The notes under the pieces were generated by a model. That model was not told the DNA's origin. It worked only from the letters and a program-made list of their open reading frames with translations, and made no database searches. 64,000 nucleotides of DNA from Streptomyces sp. NBC_00582. GTDB lineage: Bacteria > Actinomycetota > Actinomycetes > Streptomycetales > Streptomycetaceae. The DNA is taken from positions 2,418,001 through 2,482,000 of the forward strand of contig NZ_CP107772.1 of assembly GCF_036345155.1 (NCBI RefSeq), given 5' to 3'. Shown piece after piece: positions 1 through 7,762 of the stretch (position 1 is the first letter of the stretch; each line of letters starts with the position of its first letter). A program made the translations under genes and the position numbers.

Positions 1-27
1 TCGCTACCTCGGCGACATCGCCTGACT

Positions 28-665
28 ATGAGGATCGACGGCCGCGTCCCCGACGGCGCCACCGAAATCACCACCGGCCAGGCCAACCGCGTCTGTACAT
101 CGGCGGACGCGAGCCGTACGTCCTCAAGCACTACAGCGACCCTGCCCGTGCCGCCAACGAGGCCGCCGCCCTCGTCCTCCTCACCCATCACCGGGCCCCC
201 AGCCCCCGCCTGCTGCACGCTGACATCGAGAGGCAGCCGGTCTGGACCGCCCAGAGCGTCGTCCAGGTCGAGCCCCTCCCCGTCGATCAGTTCCTGGATG
301 AACTCGCCGGTCCCCTCGCCGCAGTCCACGCCATCCCCGGAACCCACTTCGGGCGCCTCGCCTGAGCCACCCGCCACCACACCTGGCGCGACTACCTCCA
401 CGGCCGCCTGAACCTCTGCACAGCCACGGCACCCGATCTCGCTGCCGTCGCAGCAGCCTTCCACCAAGACCTCGACCGAGTGAATCTCGACATCGAGCCC
501 CGGCTGCTCTCGCCTCAGCCCCTGCTCACCCATGGGCCCGCTCCAGCCGACCAGCGGCGCCTGGAGCTGTACTGGCGTCTCCACCTCCTGGCCGATGCGG
601 CTCTGGCCTCCGACCCCGAAGTCCGGGCGCACTCCCTGGCCCTCACCACCGGCACCATCACATGA
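28..665 (+). pseudogene. Broken aminoglycoside-phosphotransferase-like gene
   Basis: The translation reads as an APH-family kinase in three pieces. An ATG at 28 opens a frame ending in TTGQANRV; near position 90 the homology moves to another frame (LYIGGREPYVLKHYSDP, an N-lobe with the ATP-binding Lys). That frame has a TGA at 363-365, directly after a segment ending HFGRLA. It then reopens (HTWRDYLHGRLNL) to the stop at 663-665. The catalytic HGDxxxxN and DFE segments are absent: LLTHG is followed directly by helical C-terminal sequence, so an internal deletion removed the active site. One frameshift, one stop and one deletion make it a pseudogene. The exact 5' limit is uncertain because the window begins here. 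Confidence 0.72.
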
Positions 666-758
666 CGTGAAACCGCGGGCCCGTCACCGGCCGTCGAGGC
701 CGAAACGAGCCGCCTCGTAGCGCGCCGTGGGGCAGAATCCCGATGACCGTCCGCGAAG

Positions 759-1340
759 GTGGAGTTGATTCGGGTGCGACCCAGCCAGCAGATGCGCGAT
801 CTCGGCATCGTCCAGTACGGCGCCCCCATCCTGGCTGAGCCAGCCCGCCCCCTTGGTCTCCCAGACGAGCGGAAGACCGCCGAGACCGTCATTAGCCAAC
901 TCCTCGACGCCATGGAACGCATCCACCGCGCACACGACTTCTCCGGCAAGGGCCTGGGCCTGGCCGCCCCGCAGATCGGCATCGGCCGGGCCGCAGCCGT
1001 CGTCAAGCCGCCCGGCGCCGACCCGATCGTGCTCCTCAACCCTCGTATCGCTGCCGCCTCCGACGAGATGGACGAGAGGTTCGAAGGCTGTCTGTCCTTC
1101 TTCGACGTCCGGGCCCCGGTTCCCAGGTCCCTGCGGATCACCGTCGAGACGGTGACGCCGGACGGCAGCACCATGACCACGGTCTACGAACGGGGCGAAG
1201 CCCGGCTCATCGCGCACGAGATCGATCACCTTGACGGTCTTGTGCTGCTGAATCGGATACGGCCCGGAGTGACCCCGATCCCCGTCGAGGAGTACCGCAA
1301 GACGGCCGAAGCTACCGGCCGGGCCTGGTCATACGAGTAG
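759..1340 (+). CDS. def: Peptide deformylase
   Basis: Removes the N-formyl group from the initiator Met of new proteins; a cytosolic metalloenzyme. All three family motifs are visible in the 193-residue product: GLGLAAPQ (about 65-72), EGCLS (109-113, metal-ligand Cys) and HEIDH (153-157, two metal-ligand His and the catalytic Glu). The GTG at 759 is the first in-frame start; ATG at 792 (MRDLGIVQYG) is a plausible alternative because the family homology begins about there. It stands alone, downstream of a decayed kinase gene. Streptomycetes usually carry several deformylases, so this is probably an accessory copy. Confidence 0.93.
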   Translation: MELIRVRPSQQMRDLGIVQYGAPILAEPARPLGLPDERKTAETVISQLLDAMERIHRAHDFSGKGLGLAAPQIGIGRAAAVVKPPGADPIVLLNPRIAAASDEMDERFEGCLSFFDVRAPVPRSLRITVETVTPDGSTMTTVYERGEARLIAHEIDHLDGLVLLNRIRPGVTPIPVEEYRKTAEATGRAWSYE

Positions 1341-1358
1341 AAGAGGCAGGGCACGACC

Positions 1359-1640
1359 GTGGGCAGGCACGCCCGTCCCGGACCGCCGGACCAGCCGTCC
1401 CGCGCGGTCCCTAGCATCGACCCCGACGCCCCGCTCGCTCCCTACTACCGGCGCAGGTGTGCGCCGATGGACGTCTACCGCCGGCACCGGCCCGTCGGCG
1501 GCGGAGCCACCCACGTGCGGCCGGAGGAACCGCGGGTCCTGGAGTCCTGGGACGGCTTCGCATACGTGCCCGAAGGCACCGCGCCGAACCTCGCGGCCGC
1601 TCAAGCCTGGGCGGCCGGCGGACCGGCGCCGGGCGGGTAG
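1359..1640 (+). CDS. Small conserved-looking protein (DUF6087-like)
   Basis: A 93-residue reading frame starting 18 nt after the deformylase stop. It is hydrophilic and Pro/Arg-rich, with the pattern DAPLAPYYRRR, then RPEEPRVLESWDGFAYVP, then NLAAAQAWA. The order of an N-terminal PLxxYYRRR element, a central WDGxxxVP element and a C-terminal Asn-Leu-Ala-Ala-Ala-Gln helix resembles my recollection of the DUF6087 small streptomycete proteins. No function is known for that group. The family match is from memory and uncertain; that the frame is coding is likelier because the start is close to def and codon use is typical. Confidence 0.5.
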   Translation: MGRHARPGPPDQPSRAVPSIDPDAPLAPYYRRRCAPMDVYRRHRPVGGGATHVRPEEPRVLESWDGFAYVPEGTAPNLAAAQAWAAGGPAPGG

Positions 1641-1969
1641 GTCACCGGCTCGATCGGCCCAGGCAGAGCTGACATCTCGGCGACAATCAGCCTCGCTTCA
1701 GACCCAAATCCGAACCCATGGAGGCGTTCAGGATTGGCCGGCTGCAACAGCCCGGCCGAACTGCGCATCCTGCTCGATGTGGCGCTTGAGGAGAACGTCG
1801 AACTACTCGCAAAGCTCGCCGAGTTCCTAGCCGAGAACGAAGCCAGGACCCACGCCACGTGCACCGAGTAGCTCGTCCGCAAGGAGTGCCTGTTGTTACG
1901 AGTCATGGGGCGTGGAGGATTGGAAGATTTAGTGTCGAGGTACGCCGACGAGGAAGGCAGGCCAGTTGC
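1641..1969 (+). other. Gene-poor stretch with a coding-like tail
   Basis: No convincing complete gene. From about 1731 to the TAG at 1869-1871 one frame reads like the C-terminus of a helical protein (PAELRILLDVALEENVELL, then AKLAEFLAENEA). There is no good start or ribosome site; TTG at 1734 is the only nearby possibility. It may be a remnant or a very short gene. The rest of the stretch up to the cutA start shows nothing. Confidence 0.3.
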
Positions 1970-2296
1970 ATGGTGGACGAGATCGTTGTCGCACAGACGA
2001 CCATCGACGACGAGGACAAGGCGATGGCCCTGGCGCGAGGGGCAGTCGAGAACCATCTAGCCGCCGGTGCCCACATTGACCCGCCGTTGACCGCGGTCTA
2101 CTGGTGGGAGGGAAGGATCGAAACCACCCGCGAATGGCGGATCTCATACAAGACGTCCTCCGATCGTCTGCCGGAGCTTGAGACTTGGGTGGCCCAGGAA
2201 CACACCTATGAGGTTCCGGAGTGGGTCGTCCTGCCAGTTGTTGGCGGGTCCGACGCCTACCTGTCGTGGGTGGCCGACGAATCGACCGCAAGGTAA
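1970..2296 (+). CDS. cutA: CutA-like divalent-cation tolerance protein
   Basis: From ATG 1970 the product is 108 residues, the normal CutA1 length; the frame is open further upstream but that part has no homology. Family features seen: VAQTTIDDEDKAMALARGAVE in helix 1, TAVYWWEGRIE in the central strand, SYKTSSDRLPELE, and the C-terminal HTYEVPEWVVLPV followed by YLSWVADE. CutA proteins are small trimeric alpha/beta barrels related to PII signalling proteins and linked to metal tolerance; the biochemical role is poorly settled. It has no operon partners here. Confidence 0.85.
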   Translation: MVDEIVVAQTTIDDEDKAMALARGAVENHLAAGAHIDPPLTAVYWWEGRIETTREWRISYKTSSDRLPELETWVAQEHTYEVPEWVVLPVVGGSDAYLSWVADESTAR

Positions 2297-2431
2297 GCCG
2301 GCGGATGAGCGTCCGGTTGCTTTGGGCGACGCCGGGATGTTCGCCGACCGGGCCGACATCCGCGTCTGAGCCACGGCATCGGGCGGCAATGCGGCCTCCC
2401 ATTTTGGCAACCCCAGGGTTCGGAAGGAGTC

Positions 2432-2998
2432 CTACACCGGCGTGGTGGACTGCCACTCTCGATCGAGGATCGCGTGCACGACGGAGTCCCGCCATCTGCC
2501 AGCTTTCAGGACGTGCTCGCGGATCACTCCTTCCTCAACCATCCCGACAGCCGCCATCGTCTTGGCCGAGGCGTCGTTAAGAGGAGATCGCGCTCCCCAG
2601 ATGCGGTGAAGACCCAAATCGTCGAACCCGACGCTGAGCAGCAACCGCACCATCTCCACGCCGTATCCGACGCCCCAGGCATCTGGACGCAGTGCGAAGC
2701 CCATGGTGGCACCGCGCTGCTGATGTGGATCGGCAGCGAGACGGCCGAACCCGATCAGCTCGTTCGTGTCCCGTTCGATGACGGCGAGCGCGTATTCGAT
2801 GCGCGGAGTCGCTCTCGCCGAGGCGATCGACCTGGCCACCATGTGGGCCACCTCTTCACGGCTGCGCGGTTCGAACGACAGGTGCTCCGTAGCTTCGGGG
2901 CTGCCGTAGATGGCCAGCACCGCATCTACGTCCTCATGGGCGAGTTCACGCACAGCAAGGCGTGGGCTAGAACGTCCGACCGGATGCATGGAATACAT
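2432..2998 (-). CDS. GNAT N-acetyltransferase (RimJ/RimL type)
   Basis: Starting at ATG 2998 (MYSMHP), the product is 188 residues. It has the RimJ/RimL layout: LAVRELAHEDVDAVLAIYGSPEATEHL at the N-terminus, an acetyl-CoA loop near RPDAWGVGYGVEMVRLL and the C-terminal ...NDASAKTMAAVGMVEEGVIREHVL. This group acetylates N-terminal amines of proteins or small-molecule amines; the substrate cannot be told. The start overlaps the stop of the upstream phosphotransferase (ATGTGATG), so the two genes are translationally coupled and probably share the promoter at about 3891. A GTG at 3001 is an alternative start. Confidence 0.85.
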   Translation of the reverse strand: MYSMHPVGRSSPRLAVRELAHEDVDAVLAIYGSPEATEHLSFEPRSREEVAHMVARSIASARATPRIEYALAVIERDTNELIGFGRLAADPHQQRGATMGFALRPDAWGVGYGVEMVRLLLSVGFDDLGLHRIWGARSPLNDASAKTMAAVGMVEEGVIREHVLKAGRWRDSVVHAILDREWQSTTPV

Positions 2999-3879
2999 CA
3001 CATGATCCCTTTCCAGCTCCAGGGACGCGGCTCGGCACGGCCGCGCAGGCAGTCGACGCGGTACTGTGCCTCGGCTTGCCACACGGGGCGCGTTGCGGCG
3101 TGCTGGGCCGCGTAGGTGGTCATGCGCAACTCACGGGCTCCAGCGAGGAGGTCGTACCCCTCCCACTGCATGACGTCTATGCCGTACGCAGCACAGAAGT
3201 CGGCATACTCCGCTGCGGTGACGGTGCCGGTCGTGGACACTTTGACCGCGATGGACACCAGATCCCACTCTGGCGGCCCAACGGAGGCACGCTCGAAGTC
3301 CAGCAGTACCGGCCCGTCCGCCGTACGCACGACATTGCCCACCCATGCATCGCCGTGCACGACGCACTCCGACAGGCCCCGAGGCCGGTGCTCCCACTGC
3401 TCGCGAAGTTCGGCATGCCGATCCCGCAGCCAGGCGCGATCATCCTCCGTCAGCGACGTGGCCGCCTCGATCCGGTCAGCCACCCGGACGAACGGGTCCA
3501 GGCGGTCTAGCGGCAGATCCGGGACCGGCAAAGGGTGGAGTTGCATCAGCAGCGTGACAACGTCCATGACGTTGCCGATCTCGTGCGGCGGAAGCTCGGC
3601 CCAAAAGGTCACGGGCTGGCCTCCGGCCTCGATGGGCTGCTCGAACGGCAACGCTCGCACGGCCGACACTCCGTTGTCGGCGAGCCACCGGGCCACGAGG
3701 ACCTCGCGCAAGGCGGCCTTCCACTGGCCGGCGCGGGCGATACGGACGATTACATTGCTGGCGAGGCGCCAGATCTCGTTCTCGGCGAGGCGGACGGGCT
3801 CGGCGCCTACGGGGTCGAAGCCTGCGAGAGCGCAGGCTTCTTCTAATACGGCACGGGCGGGTACAGCCGAGATCGTCAT
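2998..3879 (-). CDS. APH-family small-molecule phosphotransferase
   Basis: A 293-residue kinase-like protein. It shows the phosphotransferase catalytic loop VVHGDAWVGNVV and the metal-binding LLDFERASVGPPEWDL, with an N-lobe around NVIVRIARAGQWKAALREV. Family members phosphorylate aminoglycosides, sugars or other small molecules; nothing identifies the substrate. It is first in a two-gene unit with the GNAT gene. Its ATG lies 6 nt after a TACCTT hexamer with no room for a ribosome-binding site, so the mRNA is probably leaderless. The pairing of a kinase and an acetyltransferase is reminiscent of drug-modifying pairs, but that is only suggestive. Confidence 0.85.
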   Translation of the reverse strand: MTISAVPARAVLEEACALAGFDPVGAEPVRLAENEIWRLASNVIVRIARAGQWKAALREVLVARWLADNGVSAVRALPFEQPIEAGGQPVTFWAELPPHEIGNVMDVVTLLMQLHPLPVPDLPLDRLDPFVRVADRIEAATSLTEDDRAWLRDRHAELREQWEHRPRGLSECVVHGDAWVGNVVRTADGPVLLDFERASVGPPEWDLVSIAVKVSTTGTVTAAEYADFCAAYGIDVMQWEGYDLLAGARELRMTTYAAQHAATRPVWQAEAQYRVDCLRGRAEPRPWSWKGIM

Positions 3880-3883
3880 ATCA

Positions 3884-3898
3884 GCAAGGTAGTCGTGA
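3884..3898 (-). promoter_or_regulatory. Leaderless promoter of the kinase/GNAT unit
   Basis: On the minus strand the sequence TCACGACTACCTTGC ends five bases before the ATG at 3879. TACCTT fits the actinomycete -10 consensus TANNNT and sits 6 nt from the ATG, placing transcription start at or next to the start codon. The same 15 bases with the same spacing occur before the gene starting at 4419. No clear -35 is visible. Confidence 0.6.
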
Positions 3899-3951
3899 GC
3901 CGCTTGTGCTGGTGAGGGTTACAACGTCTGCCCAGCCTGGCGCTGGACTGC

Positions 3952-4419
3952 CTACTCGCCCTTGGGCTCGCCTGCGGCCAGCCTCGGGCCGATCCGGGCG
4001 CACCGAGCGGCGTAAGCCTGAAGATGCAGACTCTCGAATTCGGCTCGGTCCCAGTCCTCTGGCCGGACCTCCCCGTCCGGCCAGATATACGCCAACCCAT
4101 GATCGCCGGTCGAGAGAGCTACCTTCCACAAGTCGTATCGGTTGTCCTCGAACGAGTCGAGCAACGTCCACTCCTGGTTGGTCAGGTCGGTGAGCAAGAG
4201 GCCGGCCGCGGCGGTTCCGGGAGCGGCAACGAGTCCGGGATAGACCCGGCCTTCGAGCGCGGCAGCACGCCATCCCGGTGCAGAAGCAAGAATGTGGGCC
4301 GGTACTCGCCCCAACAGAGCTTCGAGGACGGCAGCGAACTGGAGCGTGCCGTAAACGAACAGCCCGCCAGGCGCATCGGAGAGGCGATCGAGACGGCTGG
4401 AAGGCTGAACCAAGGTCAT
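3952..4419 (-). CDS. Gamma-glutamylcyclotransferase-like (AIG2) protein
   Basis: From ATG 4419 the product is 155 residues. FVYGTLQ near the N-terminus is the AIG2/GGCT substrate-binding loop, and LLDSFEDNRYDLWKV contains the acidic residue expected in the active site. The family cleaves gamma-glutamyl-amine or gamma-glutamyl-amino-acid bonds with release of 5-oxoproline; the true substrate is unknown. The frame stays open far upstream, but that extension is Arg/Pro-rich, lacks homology and would overlap the promoter. The ATG lies 6 nt from a TACCTT hexamer, implying a leaderless mRNA. Transcribed alone. Confidence 0.8.
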   Translation of the reverse strand: MTLVQPSSRLDRLSDAPGGLFVYGTLQFAAVLEALLGRVPAHILASAPGWRAAALEGRVYPGLVAAPGTAAAGLLLTDLTNQEWTLLDSFEDNRYDLWKVALSTGDHGLAYIWPDGEVRPEDWDRAEFESLHLQAYAARCARIGPRLAAGEPKGE

Positions 4420-4423
4420 GCCT

Positions 4424-4438
4424 GCAAGGTAGTCGTGA
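4424..4438 (-). promoter_or_regulatory. Leaderless promoter, copy of the element at 3884
   Basis: Minus-strand TCACGACTACCTTGC, identical over 15 bases to the element at 3884-3898, again with TACCTT 6 nt from the ATG (4419). Flanking bases diverge, so the identity is a local conserved element and not a recent duplication of the whole region. It suggests co-regulation of the two neighbouring transcripts. Confidence 0.58.
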
Positions 4439-4610
4439 TCCGTCGGCGCGGGTATGCCGCCTCCTCCATGTGACAACGGGGGTCGCACTGTGGACTGGCC
4501 GCGCGTGACTCGCCCGGGATGGGCGTCCCGTCCGGGAAGCCGCGCATCGCAGGGCCAGCCGCTCGGCGGTACAGCTACAGGGTCTCGCCGGGGATGGACA
4601 GATACGCAAG

Positions 4611-5015
4611 ATGCCCGTTGTGCAGCCGCTGCCGATCGCCTGCCCGGGCCACCTGATCCCGGACGCCACCGACGCGTTCGACGCGGCATACCGGGCGGCC
4701 AAGGCCCAGCGCGCCGTGTTCATTGCCATCGAGCGCGAAGGCCAGCGGTGGACGGTGAAGGCGGACGCGCTGACCGCCGGCCCGGGCCACACCGTCGACG
4801 AGGCGGTCAACCACGCCCTGCGGGCCGCCATCATCAGCCTGGTCGATGAACGGGAGGCCGGCTCGGACGCCTACGCGGGCCCGGTCTACTTCATGCTGCA
4901 CGGTGTGCCGAGCGAGGAGCGGGCCCGCGAGCTGGCCGCCGCTTTCCATGCCGCCCTGTACGGAGACCTGGAGCTGCTGAACCGTGTGGTCCCCGGCGAC
5001 GGCCTGAACGAGTAG
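4611..5015 (+). CDS. Hypothetical protein
   Basis: A 134-residue acidic protein that I do not recognise. It begins PVVQPLPIACPGH, has an Ala-rich helical stretch (AFDAAYRAAKAQRAVF), a short beta-like segment (IEREGQRWTVKADAL) and a C-terminal half with PVYFMLHGVPSEERARELAAAF. There is no signal peptide or membrane segment. Codon use is typical of the neighbourhood, which supports coding. A strong inverted repeat follows at 5146-5191, possibly its terminator. Confidence 0.6.
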   Translation: MPVVQPLPIACPGHLIPDATDAFDAAYRAAKAQRAVFIAIEREGQRWTVKADALTAGPGHTVDEAVNHALRAAIISLVDEREAGSDAYAGPVYFMLHGVPSEERARELAAAFHAALYGDLELLNRVVPGDGLNE

Positions 5016-5145
5016 CGGATGGTGACGCCGCGGGTTGACGCCGCGGTGACCGGATCGGCTTGGTGAGGGTTGGGTTGGGCAGGACGCGTGCACCGGCGTC
5101 CGAGGTCCCCGGCTTGCTTCCCGCTGTCGCGCCGGGGTCATGGCA

Positions 5146-5191
5146 GACGTCCCTTGGCCTTGACCGGCCCGGTAACAGGCCAAGGGACGTC
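5146..5191. repeat. Perfect 15-bp inverted repeat between genes
   Basis: Left arm 5146-5160 (GACGTCCCTTGGCCT) and right arm 5177-5191 are exact reverse complements, separated by 16 nt. It lies 131 nt after the hypothetical gene and 123 nt before sua5. With no T-run it could be a factor-independent terminator of the actinomycete I-shaped kind or a protein-binding palindrome. Confidence 0.75.
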
Positions 5192-5313
5192 GCAGACCAG
5201 TCGGCTTGTCCGTGCACCTGCATCTGGTGAATGGGCTGCCGGTGCAGCCCGTTCAGGTTGGCGACCGGTGGGCGGCACGGCGTCGTCGGCACGGTGGGAG
5301 GATTGCACGGGTG

Positions 5314-6288
5314 ATGGCAACAACCAGTGACATCGAGAAGGCCGCCGAGGTGCTGCGCGCCGGGGGCTTGGTGGCCCTCCCGACCGAGACCGTCTACGGC
5401 CTGGGCGCCAACGCCGAAGATGTTGCCGCCGTGGCGCGCATCTTCCAGGTCAAGGGCCGTCCGCCCTCCCACCCGCTGATCGTCCACATCGGCGGCGCGC
5501 ACCACCTGGACGAATGGGTCGAGGAGGTCCCCGCGACGGCGCGCCTGCTGGCCGGGCAATTTTGGCCGGGGCCGCTCACGCTGGTCCTGCGGCGCGGCCG
5601 CCGGGTGCCCCTGGAGGCCACGGGCGGCCTGGAGACGGTGGCCGTGCGCGTGCCCGACCACCCCGTCGCCCTCGCGCTGCTGTCGGCCTTCGGCGGCGGT
5701 ATCACCGCCCCGTCCGCCAACCGCTTCGGCTCGGTCAGCCCCACCACGGCCGACGACGTCCGAGCGGAGCTCGGGGATGCGGTCGACTTCGTCCTGGACG
5801 GCGGTCCATGCGGCGTCGGCGTCGAGTCGACCATCGTCGACGTCACGGGCGAGACACCGTCGATCCTCCGACCCGGCGGAGTGACCCGCGAGGACCTCGA
5901 GGCGGTGCTGGGGTACCTGATCGAGGCGCCCTCCACGAGCCATGTCCGGGTGCCGGGTCAGCATCCGTCGCACTACGCGCCGTCTGCGCGGGTCGTCCTC
6001 GTCGAGCCGGAGAAGGTCGCCGACGAGGCGCAGCTCGCGCAGGAGCAGGGCCACCAGGTCGGCGTCCTTCTTCCCCCGTCCCTCGCCGGCACTGCCGTGA
6101 AGGCGCACGCCGTGGTGCCGGTCCCCGCTTCCATGGTCGGCTACGCGCGCGAGTTGTACGGGTTCCTGCGCGAGCTGGACCGGCGGGGGTGTGACCTCAT
6201 CGTCGCGTCTTTGCCGGTCGAGGAGGGGCTGGGTCTCGCGATCGGCAACCGGCTCCGTCGGGCTGCGGGGCCTCGATCCTCCCAGTGA
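5314..6288 (+). CDS. sua5: L-threonylcarbamoyladenylate synthase (Sua5 type)
   Basis: Makes threonylcarbamoyl-AMP from Thr, bicarbonate and ATP, the first step of tRNA t6A37 modification. From ATG 5314 the product is 324 residues. The YrdC/Sua5 domain fills the first 200: VALPTETVYGLGANA, VKGRPPSHPL (KxR motif), LTLVLRRG, VAVRVPDHPVAL, TAPSANRFGSVSPT (SxN motif) and GVESTIVDV. The remaining part, after SHYAPSARVVLVEP, is the shorter Sua5 domain that separates this class from TsaC. The frame extends upstream to 5206, but the ATG after the inverted repeat fits the family start. TrmO, which acts later on t6A, is encoded 1 kb away on the other strand. Confidence 0.93.
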   Translation: MATTSDIEKAAEVLRAGGLVALPTETVYGLGANAEDVAAVARIFQVKGRPPSHPLIVHIGGAHHLDEWVEEVPATARLLAGQFWPGPLTLVLRRGRRVPLEATGGLETVAVRVPDHPVALALLSAFGGGITAPSANRFGSVSPTTADDVRAELGDAVDFVLDGGPCGVGVESTIVDVTGETPSILRPGGVTREDLEAVLGYLIEAPSTSHVRVPGQHPSHYAPSARVVLVEPEKVADEAQLAQEQGHQVGVLLPPSLAGTAVKAHAVVPVPASMVGYARELYGFLRELDRRGCDLIVASLPVEEGLGLAIGNRLRRAAGPRSSQ

Positions 6289-6307
6289 GCGGCCATGGCG
6301 GGGACGG

Positions 6308-6949
6308 TCAGGATGCGGTGGGGACCGCCGTATCAAGGCCGCGGGCGGCGACGAGGTGCGCGCTGCCGTCGGCCAGCCGGTAGCACAGACCCACCACTGC
6401 GGCCTGGCCGGCGGCCACCCGCTCGGCCAGGACGCGGGAGCGTTCGAGCAGCAGGTCCACGGTGTGCTCGATGTGCTCGGCCAGGATCTCTTCGGCCCTC
6501 TCGCGTCCGGCGGCGCGGGCTGCCAGCACGCTCGGGGTTACCCGTTCGACGACGTCGCGGACGAAGCCGCCCGGCGTCTGTCCGTTCTCCAGGGCGGAGC
6601 AGGCCGCGGCGACGGCGCCGCAGGAGTCGTGGCCGAGGACGACGACCAGCGGCGCGTTGAGGACGCTGACTCCGAACTCGATGGACCCGAGGACTTCCGT
6701 CCCGGCGACGTGGCCTGCGGTGCGGACCACGAACAGGTCGCCCAGGCCGCGGTCGAAGATGATCTCGGCGGCAAGTCGGGAGTCGGAACACCCGAACAGC
6801 ACGGCGAAGGGCTGCTGGCCCGGTGCGATTTCGGCGCGGCGGGTGGCGTCCTGGTTGGGGTGCTCGGGGGCGCCTGCGACGAAGCGCTGGTTACCGGCCA
6901 GCAGCAGGTCAAAGGCTTCCGAGGGCGTCGGAGTCTGGATCTCGGTCAT
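6308..6949 (-). CDS. Beta-class carbonic anhydrase
   Basis: Interconverts CO2 and bicarbonate in the cytosol using zinc. The 213-residue product has the two beta-class signatures: GCSDSR (Cys54, Asp56, Arg58) and GHDSCGAV (His107, Cys110), giving the Cys-His-Cys zinc site with the Asp-Arg dyad. Length is normal. It converges with sua5, with 19 nt between stops, and there is no obvious hairpin in the gap. Bicarbonate is also a substrate of Sua5, although the opposite orientation argues against a shared transcript. Confidence 0.93.
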   Translation of the reverse strand: MTEIQTPTPSEAFDLLLAGNQRFVAGAPEHPNQDATRRAEIAPGQQPFAVLFGCSDSRLAAEIIFDRGLGDLFVVRTAGHVAGTEVLGSIEFGVSVLNAPLVVVLGHDSCGAVAAACSALENGQTPGGFVRDVVERVTPSVLAARAAGRERAEEILAEHIEHTVDLLLERSRVLAERVAAGQAAVVGLCYRLADGSAHLVAARGLDTAVPTAS

Positions 6950-7078
6950 GGCCGCAGCCTACGAGCCGGCACCAGCCGTCGCACCGCCTGGTTGCCTCGG
7001 TCATCGCTGGGTCGGCCGACACCGACAGGTTGGGCATCATCCCCAGGCGCCGGGTCAGGGCGGCCTCGGCTCGGTTCC

Positions 7079-7246
7079 TCAGCGCGCGACGCAAGGCACG
7101 GGTGCCTGCGGCCCTACCACGGTCCCGTTGCCGTCAATGAAGGCGACGTTCCAGGTGCCGCCCTCGCTCACGAGACCGTCGCGGCCGACGAACAGCGCGT
7201 CGCCGAACCCCGCGCGCTGCGCTGTCCCACGGGCGTGCGCGCCCAT
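7079..7246 (-). pseudogene. Fragment of a class IV aminotransferase
   Basis: A 55-codon minus-strand frame reads AQRAGFGDALFVGRDGLVSE followed by GGTWNVAFIDGNGTVV, then PQAPVPCVAR and a stop. The SEGGTWNVxF pattern is the PLP-phosphate-binding part of branched-chain-aminotransferase/ADC-lyase-fold enzymes, normally preceded by about 180 residues with the catalytic Lys. Both that N-terminal part and the C-terminus are missing, so only an internal scrap survives. It sits directly after the trmO stop (7251). The rest of 6950-7078 shows nothing. Confidence 0.6.
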
Positions 7247-7250
7247 CTTC

Positions 7251-7724
7251 TCACTCCTTCTCTGCCCAGTAGTTCTCCAGCATCTCGCCAGGCCACGCGG
7301 GCTCGTGAACCGGGCCGCGCGGACCCATCTCGATGAAGAACGGAGACAGGTCGTAAATGTTCGTGCCGACCACGGCGTCCAGGTCGGTCACCCGCAGACG
7401 GAGGCCGTCGACTCCCAACAGGCGGGGGAAGGACTGCGCGAGCTGATTGGGGCGCCGGTGGTTGCGGTGCGCGAAGGTGCCTGTTGCCGGCCACTGCGAG
7501 TTTCCGCGCGGGCTGCGAGCGTGGTATTCGACGTCGCTCGGGGACGCTTGGTCGAAGTGCCACACGACCACCAGATGAGAGAACTCTTCCAACCCCTGCA
7601 CAGAGTCGAGGGGAAACTCATTCTCATCGAGCTGAATTACCGACTCGACGCCACCCCAATAGTCATCGGCAACCTCCCTACGGCCCGCGACAACTTTCCC
7701 GATCGGCTTGATCTCCAAAGTCAT
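7251..7724 (-). CDS. trmO: TrmO-type tRNA t6A37 N6-methyltransferase
   Basis: Uses SAM to methylate threonylcarbamoyl-A37 of tRNA. The 157-residue product follows the TrmO/TsaA (YaeB) beta-barrel family throughout: IGKVVAGRREVADDYWGG, GLEEFSHLVVVWHFD, HARSPRGNSQWPATGTFAHR, RRPNQLAQSF, LDAVVGTNIYDLSPFF and AWPGEMLENYW. It is compact compared with E. coli TrmO (about 235), as usual for actinobacterial members. Found alone on the minus strand, near sua5, which makes its substrate modification. Some homologues are annotated only as SAM-dependent methyltransferases. Confidence 0.85.
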   Translation of the reverse strand: MTLEIKPIGKVVAGRREVADDYWGGVESVIQLDENEFPLDSVQGLEEFSHLVVVWHFDQASPSDVEYHARSPRGNSQWPATGTFAHRNHRRPNQLAQSFPRLLGVDGLRLRVTDLDAVVGTNIYDLSPFFIEMGPRGPVHEPAWPGEMLENYWAEKE

Positions 7725-7762
7725 GGCCTAGCCTTTCGACTCCGTCTCAACGACACTTGCGA

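Noticed and set aside
4891..6336. 481-codon open frame on the minus strand opposite sua5
   Set aside because: Translation is Arg/Gly/Asp-rich with no domain, and it mirrors the well-supported Sua5 gene; long antisense frames are expected at this GC content.
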